42,450 nt of DNA from Subdoligranulum variabile (GCA_003343905.1 QAKI01000070.1:1-42450), one strand, 5' to 3'. Counted from the stretch's first letter, positions 25,709 through 33,994 are shown. The notes: a model not told the origin generated them from the sequence alone. Made by a program: numbers and translations.

Positions 25709-25963
25709 TCACCCTTTGGTCAGGCGGCGGTCGTCGCTTTTCCAGCGGCCTTTGGGGGGCACGGGGTCATAGCCGAACTTCCCGAAAGGCTGGCAGCGCA
25801 TCAGCCGCCAGACCGTCAGCAGCAATCCTTTGCCAAGGCCGTGAACGGCCAGCGCCTGCATGGCGTATTCGCTGCAGGTGGGGGTGAACCGGCAATGGTG
25901 CCCCAAATGCGGGCTAATCCACCGCTTGTACCCCCGCAGCAGCGCGATGAGCAGGCGGGTCAT
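25709..25963 (-). CDS. yidD: Membrane protein insertion efficiency factor YidD
   Basis: The 84-aa protein matches the YidD family: RGYKRWISPHLGHHCRFTP then TCSEYAMQALAVHG and RLMRCQPFGKFGYDPVP. Its Cys residues are conserved. It assists YidC-dependent insertion and sits at the membrane by an N-terminal amphipathic helix. Its ATG overlaps the rnpA stop by 4 nt, so the pair is translationally coupled. Confidence 0.95.
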   Translation of the reverse strand: MTRLLIALLRGYKRWISPHLGHHCRFTPTCSEYAMQALAVHGLGKGLLLTVWRLMRCQPFGKFGYDPVPPKGRWKSDDRRLTKG

Positions 25964-26307
25964 TGGGGGGCTGCCAGGTCCGGCAGTCCGGCGCGGGCGA
26001 ACAGTTTGCCCAGCGTTTTGCTGAGTTCGGTGCTTTTTAGTTGGGGCGTGCGGGCGCGCGCCACCAGTATTATATCATATCCGCCGCAGTTTGGCGATAG
26101 GTGTTCCCGCAATGCTTCGCGCATAATGCGCCGGGCGCGGTTACGCTGCACGGCGTGGCCGACTTTCTTGGTGGCGGTCAGGCCGATGCGGGGCGCGCCG
26201 GTACGGTTTTTTGCCACGTACAGCACCACATGGGGGTGCACATAGCTTTTGCCGCGGCCGTACACGCGGTTATACTGCCAGTTTCGGTTCAACGTGCGGT
26301 AACGCAT
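25960..26307 (-). CDS. rnpA: Ribonuclease P protein component
   Basis: The 115-aa basic protein assists the RNase P RNA in 5' tRNA maturation. The RNR signature appears as KKVGHAVQRNRARRIMREALR, with the central Phe/Tyr strand YVAKNRTGAPRIGLT before it. It is coupled to yidD but separated from rpmH by about 615 bp of repeats and a candidate terminator, so it probably needs its own promoter, which I could not identify with confidence. Confidence 0.95.
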   Translation of the reverse strand: MRYRTLNRNWQYNRVYGRGKSYVHPHVVLYVAKNRTGAPRIGLTATKKVGHAVQRNRARRIMREALREHLSPNCGGYDIILVARARTPQLKSTELSKTLGKLFARAGLPDLAAPQ

Positions 26308-26337
26308 GGCCCTTCTGTGCCTTTCTTTTGTAGTGTT

Positions 26338-26444
26338 TTTGTTCCTTCTTTACAAAGAAGGAACCGAAGAAATTCCAATAAAATCGCACATCTGTGCGAT
26401 TTTGGATAAAAGTTCTTTGTTTACTTTCTTACAAGAAAGTAACC
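26338..26444. terminator. Nested palindrome with bidirectional terminator between rpmH and rnpA
   Basis: M7 with arms GTTCCTTCTTT/AAAGAAGGAAC (26338-26361), then caatAAAATCGCACA-tc-TGTGCGATTTT (hairpin at 26380-26403), then a second M7 ACTTTCTT-AAGAAAGT (about 26423-26444). The hairpin has A/T tails on both sides. Confidence 0.75.
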
Positions 26445-26867
26445 GTTCTATACAATTTTATAGAACTTTTTTTGTCAGGTTCGACGATTTTCAAATCCGT
26501 CCCCGTCGGCGGACACTGCGCCCGCAGGCGCGTTTCGGAGGCCAACCGGGCCGCAGGCCCGGCTCTTAGGCCGGAGATTGCGCCGACGGCGGGGACACAT
26601 ACAAGGAAATTTACCCCAAAATTGTGTGCGAGGCCAAAGGCCGAGTGCGCGGTTTTGGGGTAAATTTTGTCGAAGGGGATTTCAAAGAGGGCTGCGGAGC
26701 CGCGCGCCGCCTGTGGCGGATACAGCAAGGCGGAGCAGGGGCAGCGGTCGCAGAACGCAAGCGCCGCACCAAGGCGCGCCGCGCGATGCGGGCACCGCAA
26801 CCCGTTAAACACGAGCGTCAGGCGTAGCCGTGCGCGAGTGTTGCCCCTTTTGACGCCAACGGCTTTA
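26445..26867. repeat. Covarying hairpin (family G, copy A) and diverged element F
   Basis: AAATTTACCCCAAAA (26607-26621) pairs perfectly with TTTTGGGGTAAATTT (26653-26667); the loop carries GGCC-aaa-GGCC. Its partner copy at 36064-36124 has two compensatory pair changes and an otherwise identical loop. A GC-rich flank with gtcggcgga palindromes lies before it (about 26495-26600). At about 26693-26815 is a diverged, inverted short element F. No gene seen. Confidence 0.75.
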
Positions 26868-26908
26868 GAAAAAAGGGCTGCTGATGAATATCAGCAACCC
26901 TTGCTTTT
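26868..26908 (-). terminator. Terminator of rpmH
   Basis: On the minus strand GGGTTGCTGAT and ATCAGCAGCCC form a stem followed by T6, starting about 15 nt after the rpmH stop. Confidence 0.9.
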
Positions 26909-26923
26909 CGTGTTGTCCAAAAA

Positions 26924-27058
26924 TCAGACCGTCAGGCTCTTGCGGCCCTTGGCACGGCGGCGAGCCAGCACTTTGCGGCCGTTCTTGGTGGCCATGCGCT
27001 GCAGGAAACCGTGCACGCGGCTGCGCTGACGCTTCTTGGGCTGGAAAGTACGCTTCAT
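26924..27058 (-). CDS. rpmH: 50S ribosomal protein L34
   Basis: A 44-aa basic protein reading MKRTFQPKKRQRSRVHGFL and ending RAKGRKSLTV, the near-invariant L34 sequence with RHGFxxRM- and NGRKVLARRRAKGRK-type stretches. GAGGAA lies a few nt before ATG 27058. It has a consensus promoter at 27139-27168 and a strong terminator right after, so it forms a monocistronic unit here, unlike the usual rpmH-rnpA cotranscription. It lies immediately left of dnaA, the typical bacterial arrangement at oriC. Confidence 0.97.
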   Translation of the reverse strand: MKRTFQPKKRQRSRVHGFLQRMATKNGRKVLARRRAKGRKSLTV

Positions 27059-27138
27059 TTTTCATTCCTCCTGTTAAGATCCCGGTATGGGCGTTCGTTC
27101 GTGGCTTTGCCCATACTGGGGCAGCCTTGCAGTCTTAG

Positions 27139-27168
27139 ATTATACGCGATTTGCCATCCATTTGTCAA
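27139..27168 (-). promoter_or_regulatory. Promoter of rpmH
   Basis: On the minus strand TTGACA (27163-27168), 18 bp, TATAAT (27139-27144): full consensus at both boxes, fitting a highly expressed ribosomal protein gene. Confidence 0.9.
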
Positions 27169-27800
27169 GGGGTTTTTATGATTTTATTCGGCGGAACGTA
27201 GAGTAGTGGTCATTTTTCCGTTTCTCCCCCATATTTGGTAGGCATGGATCACAAAAACCGGCCGTCCCGGCAGACGCGGTTTGGGTGTTTGCGGTGCCAG
27301 ACCCCTGCGGAAATTGGCAATATGCGATTTCCGCGGGTTCGTAGGGCGGGGTCTTGACCCCGCCGTGGGGCGTTCCCGGAAAGTACAGCATCGCCGGAGA
27401 GCAGAACCCCTCAGGCCGCTTCGCGTCCTTGGCCGGGTTGCGGTTCGCGCATCATGCTGCGCGCGCTTTAAGCGGCGCTTGCATTCTGCGACCGCGGCCT
27501 TGCCGCGAAGCGGCAACGACCGGAGCGATAAGCGAAGGGCGAACCTCTGTATTCAATCGCCGAAAAGGCGATTATGACGCCGGGAAAGACAGTTTGCCTT
27601 ACCTCATCCGCCGCAGGCGGCGCTCGACTCCGCAGCCCCTAAAAGGGGAGCCTTTAGGTTGCCGCCACCTGAAAAGCCTCCCCTCTTAGGGGAGGTGTCT
27701 GCGAAGCAGACGGAAGGGTTTGGCACGTTCCGGCCATCCGGAACCCCGCGGGCCAAAGAAACACGGCGGGTTCAAGACCCCGCCCTACAGATAAAGAAAC
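27169..27800. repeat. REP-A, long element F, D module and REP-A between rpmH and dnaA
   Basis: A REP-A palindrome (about 27341-27367), an E module start (about 27405) split by the long form of element F (about 27425-27640; it includes TTGCCGC-gaa-GCGGCAA and AATCGCC-gaaaa-GGCGATT at 27555-27573), the E hairpin end, a D module (about 27676-27719) and a reverse REP-A (about 27765-27790). No DnaA box cluster or gene was seen in this part. Confidence 0.75.
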
Positions 27801-27882
27801 CACGGATACAACCCCACCCCAAACTTTCCCTGTCCGTGCGTGGGAAGAGAAAAATTTTCCCCTACTTTATTATAATAGGGTG

Positions 27883-27911
27883 TTGTTTTGAAGGGTGTTT
27901 TGTGCTATACT
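27883..27911 (+). promoter_or_regulatory. Promoter of dnaA
   Basis: TTGTTT (27883-27888), 17 bp, TATACT (27906-27911), leaving a 5' leader of about 70 nt. Confidence 0.65.
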
Positions 27912-27987
27912 GTATGTAGTATTTCTGCGCCCAGCCTTCTGCGGTCCGGGCGCGATTTTTAACAGGAAGTGGGGAATATCGTAAGTC

Positions 27988-29301
27988 ATGGATTCCATCA
28001 ACGACGTATTGGACGCGGCCAAGGCGTACTGCCGCGAACATACTGCCGAGGCAACCTATCAATACTATATCAGCGACATTCGGGCCGTCAGTTTTGAAAA
28101 TTCCCGCACCATCACGCTGGAGATCCGCAACGCCTTCATCATGGGCATCGTGTCGGACCGGTACACGGCGCTTTTGCAGGACGCCTTCAAATCTGTGCTG
28201 GGCTTCGATGTGGAACTCGCGTTCGTGACCCCCAAAAAAGAGGAAGAAGAACCCGAGAAACCCAAGCTGGACGAAAAACTGCTGCCCAGCGGCCGGTATG
28301 ATTTCACGTTTGAAAACTTCATCAAAGGCCCGTCCAACCAGTTCGCCTATGCGGCGGCGCAGGCGGTGGCGGCGAACCCGTCGGGCGCGTACAACCCGCT
28401 GTTCATCTACGGGCCGTCGGGCCTGGGCAAGACCCACCTTTTGAACGCCATCCAGATCGAGATCAAGAAGAACCACCCGGACTTCAACATCGTGTATGTG
28501 GACTGCGAGATGTTCACCAACGAGATCATCACGGCCGTCAAGACCGCCACCACCGAGCAGTTCCGGCAGAAGTACCGGCAGGCGGACGTGCTGCTGATCG
28601 ACGACATCCAGTTCCTTGCGGGCAAAGAGAGCACGCAGGAGGAATTTTTCCACACCTTCAACACGCTGCACAACGACGGGCGGCAGATCGTCATTGCGTC
28701 GGACCGTCCCGCCAAGGAGATCAAGAGCCTGGAGGAGCGTCTGCGCACCCGGTTCGAGTGGGGCCTGACGGCCGACATCCAGCCGCCGGATTTTGAAACG
28801 CGCGTCGCCATCGTCAAGCGCAAGGCGGAACTGCTGAACCTGGACCTGCCCGACGACGTGGCCGAGTACATCGCCAATCATCTGAAGCAGAACATCCGGC
28901 AGTTGGAGGGCGCGGTGAAAAAGCTCAACGCCTATTATATGCTGGAGGGCATCGCGCCCTGCATCGGCGTGACGACCACCGCCATCAAGGACACCCTGAA
29001 CGACAGCCAGCCCATCCCGGTGACGATCGAGAAGATTCTGAACGAAGTCGCGCGCACCTACAATGTGATGCCGGCGGACATCCGCGGCAAAAAGCGCAAC
29101 GCCAACGTCAGCGCGGCGCGGCAGATGACCATGTACATCATCCGCGAAGTGACCGGCATGAGCATGGAAGCCATTGGCCAGGAATTCCAGCGCGACCATT
29201 CCACGGTGGTGTATTCCATCAAGACGATGGCCGAAAACATCACCAAGGACCAGCACTTAAAAGAAATGTGCAGCGACATCATCAAGAACGTCCGCACCTG
29301 A
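27988..29301 (+). CDS. dnaA: Chromosomal replication initiator DnaA
   Basis: The 437-aa protein binds DnaA boxes and opens oriC. Domain I is at the N-terminus (about 1-85) followed by a short Glu/Lys linker (KKEEEEPEKPKLDEK). The AAA+ core starts at TFENFIKGPSNQFAY; Walker A is GPSGLGKTH (about 142-150), Walker B VLLIDDIQFLAGK, and the arginine-finger region RLRTRFEWGL. Domain IV carries the signature FQRDHSTVVYSIKTM that contacts DnaA boxes. It is followed directly by an M7 palindrome, a terminator and then oriC. Confidence 0.99.
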   Translation: MDSINDVLDAAKAYCREHTAEATYQYYISDIRAVSFENSRTITLEIRNAFIMGIVSDRYTALLQDAFKSVLGFDVELAFVTPKKEEEEPEKPKLDEKLLPSGRYDFTFENFIKGPSNQFAYAAAQAVAANPSGAYNPLFIYGPSGLGKTHLLNAIQIEIKKNHPDFNIVYVDCEMFTNEIITAVKTATTEQFRQKYRQADVLLIDDIQFLAGKESTQEEFFHTFNTLHNDGRQIVIASDRPAKEIKSLEERLRTRFEWGLTADIQPPDFETRVAIVKRKAELLNLDLPDDVAEYIANHLKQNIRQLEGAVKKLNAYYMLEGIAPCIGVTTTAIKDTLNDSQPIPVTIEKILNEVARTYNVMPADIRGKKRNANVSAARQMTMYIIREVTGMSMEAIGQEFQRDHSTVVYSIKTMAENITKDQHLKEMCSDIIKNVRT

Positions 29302-29403
29302 GTTCCTTCTTTACAAAGAAGGAACCAAAGAAATTCCAATCAAAAACGCACGTACGTGCGTTTTAATTGAAAGTTCTTTGCCTACTTTCTTTCAAGAAAG
29401 TAG
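29302..29403 (+). terminator. Nested palindrome and terminator of dnaA
   Basis: M7 arms GTTCCTTCTTT/AAAGAAGGAAC begin right at the dnaA stop (29302-29324). The hairpin AAAACGCACG-TACG-type stem (29342-29364, arms AAAACGCACGT/ACGTGCGTTTT) follows, then a second M7 CCTACTTTCTT/AAGAAAGTAGG (about 29379-29403). Confidence 0.85.
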
Positions 29404-29404
29404 G

Positions 29405-29671
29405 TTATCAACAGAGTTTTTCATTTTCAACAGTGAGTTTTCCAGAGCGGCTGTGCAAAACCGCAGGTTTTCCCCTTTTTCCACCATCCTTTGCACGGCC
29501 GAATCTTGAAAATCCAACCGCTCTTTTCCGCGCCGTCAAGGCGATCCGCCCATTTTTCCACCGTTTTCACACCCCCTACTACTACTACGAGAATAGTTAA
29601 TAGTTTCTGCAACCAGAACCGTCCAACCCGACGGAGGAAAACGGCTCCCGGACCCCTTCTTCTGTGGAAAA
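29405..29671 (+). other. oriC: oriC: DnaA-box region between dnaA and dnaN
   Basis: Sites matching or near TTWTNCACA: TTATCAACA (29405), TTTTCAACA (29424), TTTTGCACA on the minus strand (29452-29460), TTTTCCACC (29477), TTTTCCACC (29554), GTTTTCACA (29563) and TTTTCCACA on the minus strand (29663-29671). The two minus-strand sites are exact. The spacing, the absence of repeats or genes, and the position between dnaA and dnaN all fit a Firmicutes origin. Confidence 0.85.
29554..29606 (+). other. Basal unwinding unit: DnaA boxes, DnaA-trios and AT-rich stretch
   Basis: Two DnaA boxes (29554-29562 and 29563-29571) are followed by a short C-run, four consecutive CTA triplets (29576-29587, TAG on the other strand) and gaatagttaatagttt. 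This is the box - trio - AT-rich order described for the DnaA-trio unwinding element in Bacillus subtilis. Confidence 0.75.
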
Positions 29672-29699
29672 GCTGATACGATACTCTCCCCCAGGGGCG

Positions 29700-29729
29700 T
29701 TGCCCCTGATTTTATACAAAACGTATAAT
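29700..29729 (+). promoter_or_regulatory. Promoter of dnaN
   Basis: TTGCCC (29700-29705), 18 bp, TATAAT (29724-29729), about 30 bp before the dnaN start. It lies at the edge of oriC. Confidence 0.75.
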
Positions 29730-29757
29730 CCCATGCTCCTGTAAGAAAGGAACCGCC

Positions 29758-30867
29758 ATGAAATTTGAATGTGAAAAGACCCTTTTGGCATCGGCGATCG
29801 AGGGCGTGTCCCGCGCCATAACGAACCGTTCCGCGATCCCGGTGCTGGAGGGCGTCTACCTGAAAGCCGAAGGGTTCATCCTGACCCTGACCGGCTATGA
29901 CATGGAAATGGGCATCACCACCACCATCGAATGCAACGTGCTGGTCCCCGGCGAGACCGTGCTGGAAGCCAAGCTGCTGCTGTCGATGGTCAGCCGTATG
30001 CCCGCGGGCGATGTGCGCATCGAACTGACCGACGAAGGCCAGGCCATCATCAGCGGCGGCGTGGCCGAGTTCGAGATCCCGGCGCTGAACGCCTCCGACT
30101 ACCCCAGCCTGCCGGTCACGGGCGCCGACAACACCATGACCATCCCCACCTCCATGATGCGGGAACTGATCGAAAAGACCATCTATGCCGTCAGCCAGGA
30201 CGACAAGAAACCCGCTCACACCGGCGAACTGTTCGTCATCGAGCCGGGCAGCCTGACCATTGTGGCGCTGGACGGTTACCGCCTGGCCATCATCCAGCGC
30301 GACGTGGAATGTACGCGTGACATCCGCATCATCATCCCCGCCAAAACGCTGCAGGAACTGCTGAAGATCCTGGGCGGGCCGGAGGACCCCGTCAAGATCG
30401 ACGCCAACCGCCGGTACGTGGTGTTCACCACCAACGGCTACACCATCATGAGCCGCCTGATCGAAGGCGACTTTCTGAGCTACGAGAGCGTCATCCCCAA
30501 GGAGAAGCGCACCCGCGTCACCGTGGACTGCCGCACCTTCATCAATACCATTGAACGCTGCTCCCTCATTATCACCGAGCGGCTCAAGAACCCCCTGCGC
30601 GTGACCTTTGCCGAGGACAAGATCACCGTGCGCTGCCAGACCCCGCTGGGCAAGGTGGTGGACGAGTTCCCGCCCGTGGCGCTGGAAGGCGAACCGGTCG
30701 AGATCGGCTTCAATAACCGTTACCTGCTGGACGCGCTGCGGTATTCCAAGTGCGAACGGATGGTGCTGGAGATCAACGGGCCGCTCAGCCCCGTGAAGAT
30801 CTTGCCGGAGGACGGCAAGGACTTCATCTATCTGGTGCTGCCGGTGCGCTTCAAGAACGAGGGCTGA
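29758..30867 (+). CDS. dnaN: DNA polymerase III beta subunit (sliding clamp)
   Basis: The 369-aa protein is the ring-shaped processivity clamp. Recognisable stretches are MKFECEKTLLASAIEGVSRAI at the N-terminus (shown as the family's usual start), LEGVYLKAEGFILTLTGYDME, VALDGYRLAI and the C-terminal PLSPVKILPEDGKDFIYLVLPVR. AAAGGA lies 6 nt upstream. It leads an operon with the S4 gene (4-nt gap) and recF. Confidence 0.98.
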   Translation: MKFECEKTLLASAIEGVSRAITNRSAIPVLEGVYLKAEGFILTLTGYDMEMGITTTIECNVLVPGETVLEAKLLLSMVSRMPAGDVRIELTDEGQAIISGGVAEFEIPALNASDYPSLPVTGADNTMTIPTSMMRELIEKTIYAVSQDDKKPAHTGELFVIEPGSLTIVALDGYRLAIIQRDVECTRDIRIIIPAKTLQELLKILGGPEDPVKIDANRRYVVFTTNGYTIMSRLIEGDFLSYESVIPKEKRTRVTVDCRTFINTIERCSLIITERLKNPLRVTFAEDKITVRCQTPLGKVVDEFPPVALEGEPVEIGFNNRYLLDALRYSKCERMVLEINGPLSPVKILPEDGKDFIYLVLPVRFKNEG

Positions 30868-30871
30868 TATC

Positions 30872-31087
30872 ATGGACAAAATTCGCATCCATACCGAGTT
30901 TATCAAGCTGGACGCCCTGCTCAAGTTCGCGGGCCTGTGTGAAACGGGCGGCGAAGCCAAGGAACTGATCCAGGCCGGGGCCGTGACCGTCAACGGCGAA
31001 GTCTGCACGATGCGCGGCAAAAAATGCCGCGCCGGGGACACCGTGGAACTGGACGGCCGCGCCGTGCAGGTGGCGGAGGGGTCCTGA
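30872..31087 (+). CDS. S4-domain RNA-binding protein (YaaA/RlbA type)
   Basis: A 71-aa protein consisting of one S4 RNA-binding domain (IKLDALLKFAGLCETGGEAK, LIQAGAVTVNGEVCTMRGKK, DTVELDGRAVQV). In Firmicutes this gene is found between dnaN and recF. Its stop TGA overlaps the recF ATG by one base, so recF translation is coupled to it. Confidence 0.93.
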   Translation: MDKIRIHTEFIKLDALLKFAGLCETGGEAKELIQAGAVTVNGEVCTMRGKKCRAGDTVELDGRAVQVAEGS

Positions 31088-32190
31088 TGCGGCTTGCCCA
31101 TCTGGAACTGACCGACCACCGCAACCTGGCCCACGCCGTGCTGGACCCCGACCCCCACCTGACGGTGCTGTGCGGGCCGAACGGCCAGGGCAAGACCAAT
31201 CTGCTGGAAGCGGTCTGGCTGCTGACCGGGGGCAAGAGTTTCCGCGGCAGCAAGGACGCCGAACTGATCCGCCGCGGGTGCGAGTTTTCGGTCATCGAAG
31301 GCGAATTTGAGAGCGGCGGCAACGAAAAGACCATCCGCCTGACCGTGGGCAGCAAGGGCAGCCAGCGCCCGGGGCGCACGGCGAAGCTGAACGGCGCCGA
31401 CCAGGGCCGCGCGGCGGCGCTGGCCGGGAACTTCCAGGCCGTGGTGTTCGAGCCGGACCTGCTGGCGCTGGTCAAGGGCGGGCCGGAAGGGCGGCGGCGG
31501 TTTTTGGATTCCGCGCTGTGCCAGATCTACCGGCCCTATCTGGTGGCGCTGCGGCGGTATATGCGGCTTGTGGCGCAGAAAAACGCCCTGCTGAAAAGCT
31601 ACGACATCACCCCCAACGGCGCGCTGCTGCTGGACGCCTACAACGAACAGCTTGCCCAGTACGGCGGGCAGATCATGGCGCACCGGCAGCGGTTCACCGA
31701 CGCGCTGGCCCCGGCCGCGGCGAAGAACTACACCGAGATCTCCCACGGGGCCGAGGCGTTCCATCTGCGGTACCAGTGCTGTGCGGCGGCGCCGAACGCC
31801 GACGCGCTGGCCGAAAAGCTGGCGGCGGTGCGCGGCAGCGAACTGCGGGCGGGATTCTGCCTGGCAGGCCCCCACCGCGAGGACCTGGACCTGCAGCTGG
31901 ACGGCCAGCCCGCGCGGGTGTACGGCAGCCAGGGCCAGCAGCGGAGCTGCGTGCTGGCGATGAAGCTGGCGGAAGCGACGGTGGTGGGCGACCTGTTCGG
32001 GGAGCACCCGGTGCTGCTGCTGGACGATGTGTTGAGCGAGCTGGACGACGACCGGCAGACCTACCTGCTGACGCGGATGGGCGAGCACCAGACCATCGTC
32101 ACGACCTGCGACACAGCGGCCTTTGCGCGCACGAACGGGAAGATCGTGTATGTGAAGGCGGGGCAGGCGTCGGAGAAGCCGTTTGAATAA
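31087..32190 (+). CDS. recF: DNA replication/repair protein RecF
   Basis: The 367-aa SMC-like ATPase helps RecOR load RecA at gaps. Walker A is CGPNGQGKTN near residue 35, the ABC signature YGSQGQQRS is near residue 280, and Walker B LLLDDVLSELDDDRQ follows. ATG 31087 overlaps the S4 gene stop; the frame extends upstream only within the S4 gene. It ends 10 nt before an M7 palindrome. Confidence 0.97.
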   Translation: MRLAHLELTDHRNLAHAVLDPDPHLTVLCGPNGQGKTNLLEAVWLLTGGKSFRGSKDAELIRRGCEFSVIEGEFESGGNEKTIRLTVGSKGSQRPGRTAKLNGADQGRAAALAGNFQAVVFEPDLLALVKGGPEGRRRFLDSALCQIYRPYLVALRRYMRLVAQKNALLKSYDITPNGALLLDAYNEQLAQYGGQIMAHRQRFTDALAPAAAKNYTEISHGAEAFHLRYQCCAAAPNADALAEKLAAVRGSELRAGFCLAGPHREDLDLQLDGQPARVYGSQGQQRSCVLAMKLAEATVVGDLFGEHPVLLLDDVLSELDDDRQTYLLTRMGEHQTIVTTCDTAAFARTNGKIVYVKAGQASEKPFE

Positions 32191-32199
32191 AGTTTCTTC

Positions 32200-32840
32200 G
32201 CTTCCTTCTTTTCAAAGAAGGAAGAAAAGAGAATAGATAATAAATGTGGTGGATCGCGGGCCTGCGGCCCGCTCGAAATGCGGCGGGGACAAGACCCCGC
32301 CCTACGGTACATCCGAAAACAGGTTGCCGATTCGCAAAACCGCGTTACCACTGCATGCCCGCGGGCCGCATGCATGCGGCTCCTACAGCCTGCCGGAACG
32401 TAAAGGATACAAAATTCCCTTTCCGTCGGTTCGTAGGGCGGGGTCTTGACCCCGCCGTGGAGGTTTCCGCCGAATGCGCCCCTGCCGGGTCAATGCGCAA
32501 CATTCCTATTGTGCGTAGGGGCGGCCTGCAGGCCGCCCGCGGGACTTTCTCATGACCCGGACCCTTCCGAAATGCAGGAAGTTCCACCCCTCCGTCTGCC
32601 TGCGGCAGACACCTCCCCCTACAAGGGGAGGCTTTCTAAGTGGCAGCCGTTCAAAAGGCTCCCCTTATAGGGGAGCTGGATGCGCCCGCAGGGCGCAGAC
32701 TGAGGGGTTCTACTGCCCGGTTGTGTTGTACCTTCCGGGATGTGCCCACGGCGGGGTACGCCCCGCCCTGCAGAATACCGGGAACGTCCGGCCACCCCAT
32801 GAAACCATCCGCTGCAGCTTATCTACTATCTCTTGTCTTT
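32200..32840. repeat. Repeat block between recF and remB
   Basis: M7 (32200-32223), reverse C module (about 32222-32278), a reverse REP-A variant ending at 32305 with a REP-B variant ending at 32386 (81 bp apart), a forward REP-A starting at 32433 with a REP-B at 32515 (82 bp apart), reverse D and E modules (about 32579-32712), a REP-A variant (about 32750-32775) and a degenerate heptamer run (about 32819-32840) just before the remB ribosome binding site. No gene seen. Confidence 0.78.
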
Positions 32841-32863
32841 TCTCATCCAAAAGGAGCGTTCCC

Positions 32864-33124
32864 ATGTACTTCCATGCAGGGCAGGACTTTGTGCTGAATA
32901 CCCGCGACGTGCTGGGCGTGTTCGATCTGGATACCGCGGGCGCGTCCCGCCGTACCGGCGAATACTTCCGCAGGGCCGAGGACGGCGGCGCCGTCGTGGA
33001 CCTGTGCCCGCCCGGCACCTTGCCCAAGAGTTTTATCGTGACCGATTTCCCCGGCGAAACGGTGTATATCAGCCCGCTGTCCCCCGCCGCGCTCAAAAAG
33101 CGCGCGGAGCGGGCGGAGTGGTAG
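32864..33124 (+). CDS. remB: Extracellular-matrix regulator RemB (YaaB)
   Basis: An 86-aa protein like Bacillus subtilis RemB: MYFHAGQDFVLNTRDVLGVFD at the start and SFIVTDFPGETVYISPLSP then ALKKRA at the end. The gene is typically between recF and gyrB, as here. In B. subtilis the Rem proteins affect biofilm gene expression; a role in this anaerobe is unknown. ATG 32864 has AAAAGGAG 7 nt upstream; the upstream open frame is repeat sequence. Confidence 0.88.
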   Translation: MYFHAGQDFVLNTRDVLGVFDLDTAGASRRTGEYFRRAEDGGAVVDLCPPGTLPKSFIVTDFPGETVYISPLSPAALKKRAERAEW

Positions 33125-33870
33125 GGGGACGCGGGATGTGGCCCGGAAAGTTCCGGGGCAGGGAAACCACGGCGGGGTCAAGACCCCGCCCTACAGTGCA
33201 GCCGGGAACATCCGGCCGCTCCGCAAAACCACGTCATGCCTGCCTGCGGCCTGCCGGAACGTGAAAGATACAAAATTCCCTTTCCGCTGGTTCGTAGGGC
33301 GGGGTCTTGACCCCGCCGCAGGGATCTTGCGGCAAAGAGGACATTTTGGGCAAAAACGCCTTTTCTGCTGAATGTGGGGGCGGCCCGGAAGGTACAGCAC
33401 AGCCGTTGACAAACCCCTCAGGCCGCTTCGCGGCCAGCTCCCCTAAGAGGGGAGCCTTTGCGGGCAGTAGAGGAAAAGCCTCCCCTTTCAGGGGCTGCGG
33501 AGTCGAGCGCCGCCTGCGGCGGATGTGGTAAGGCAAACAGTCTTTCCCCGCTTCATAGCCGCCTTTTCGGCGGCAAAATACAGAGGTTCGCCCTTCGCTC
33601 ATCGCTCCGGTCGTTACCGCTTCGCGGCAAGGCAGCGGTCGCAGAATGCAAGCGCCGCTTAAAGCGCGCGCAGTATGATGCGCCAACCGCAACCCGTGGG
33701 TGTCTGCGAAGCAGACGGAAGGGTGGGACTTTCCGCAACCCGAAATCTTCCGGGCAATAGCAAACGCTGCACGGCGGGGTACGTCCCCGCCCTACAGTGC
33801 CGCCCACCTAAAAGGCTCCCCTTTTAGGGGAGCTGGCTGCGCCGCAGGCGCAGACTGAGGGGTCCTCCCA
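33125..33870. repeat. Repeat block between remB and gyrB
   Basis: Reverse REP-A (about 33169-33195), forward REP-A starting 33294 with a truncated REP-B at 33374 (80 bp apart), an E module (about 33418-33462), an inverted long element F (about 33487-33700, with GCCGCC-ttttc-GGCGGC at 33558-33574), D module remains (about 33707-33725), a REP-A variant (about 33772-33796) and an E hairpin. No gene seen. Confidence 0.75.
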
Positions 33871-33911
33871 CCCCCGCAAAAAACTCCCCCTTCCCCAACC
33901 ATGACATTCCC

Positions 33912-33968
33912 AAAATCGCATATCCATGCGGTTTTTTAGCGTTTCTTTGATTCGCCTTTGCAAAGAAA
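33912..33968 (+). terminator. Terminator-like hairpin and partial M7 just upstream of gyrB
   Basis: AAAATCGCAT-atcc-ATGCGGTTTTTT (33912-33938) is a short stem with a T-run, followed by a partial M7 (about 33945-33968). Located about 55 nt before the gyrB start, it either ends read-through from remB or attenuates gyrB. Confidence 0.6.
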
Positions 33969-33994
33969 GAACAGAAAGTGAGGAAAGTATTTTC

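Noticed and set aside
26693..26815. Small Arg-rich proteins in the repeat blocks, such as those over element F
   Set aside because: The same translations recur over every F or E copy in several frames, which reflects the repeat and not a gene.
27060..27980. A second origin half upstream of dnaA
   Set aside because: I found no TTWTNCACA cluster there; the region is mostly REP, D, E and F repeats.
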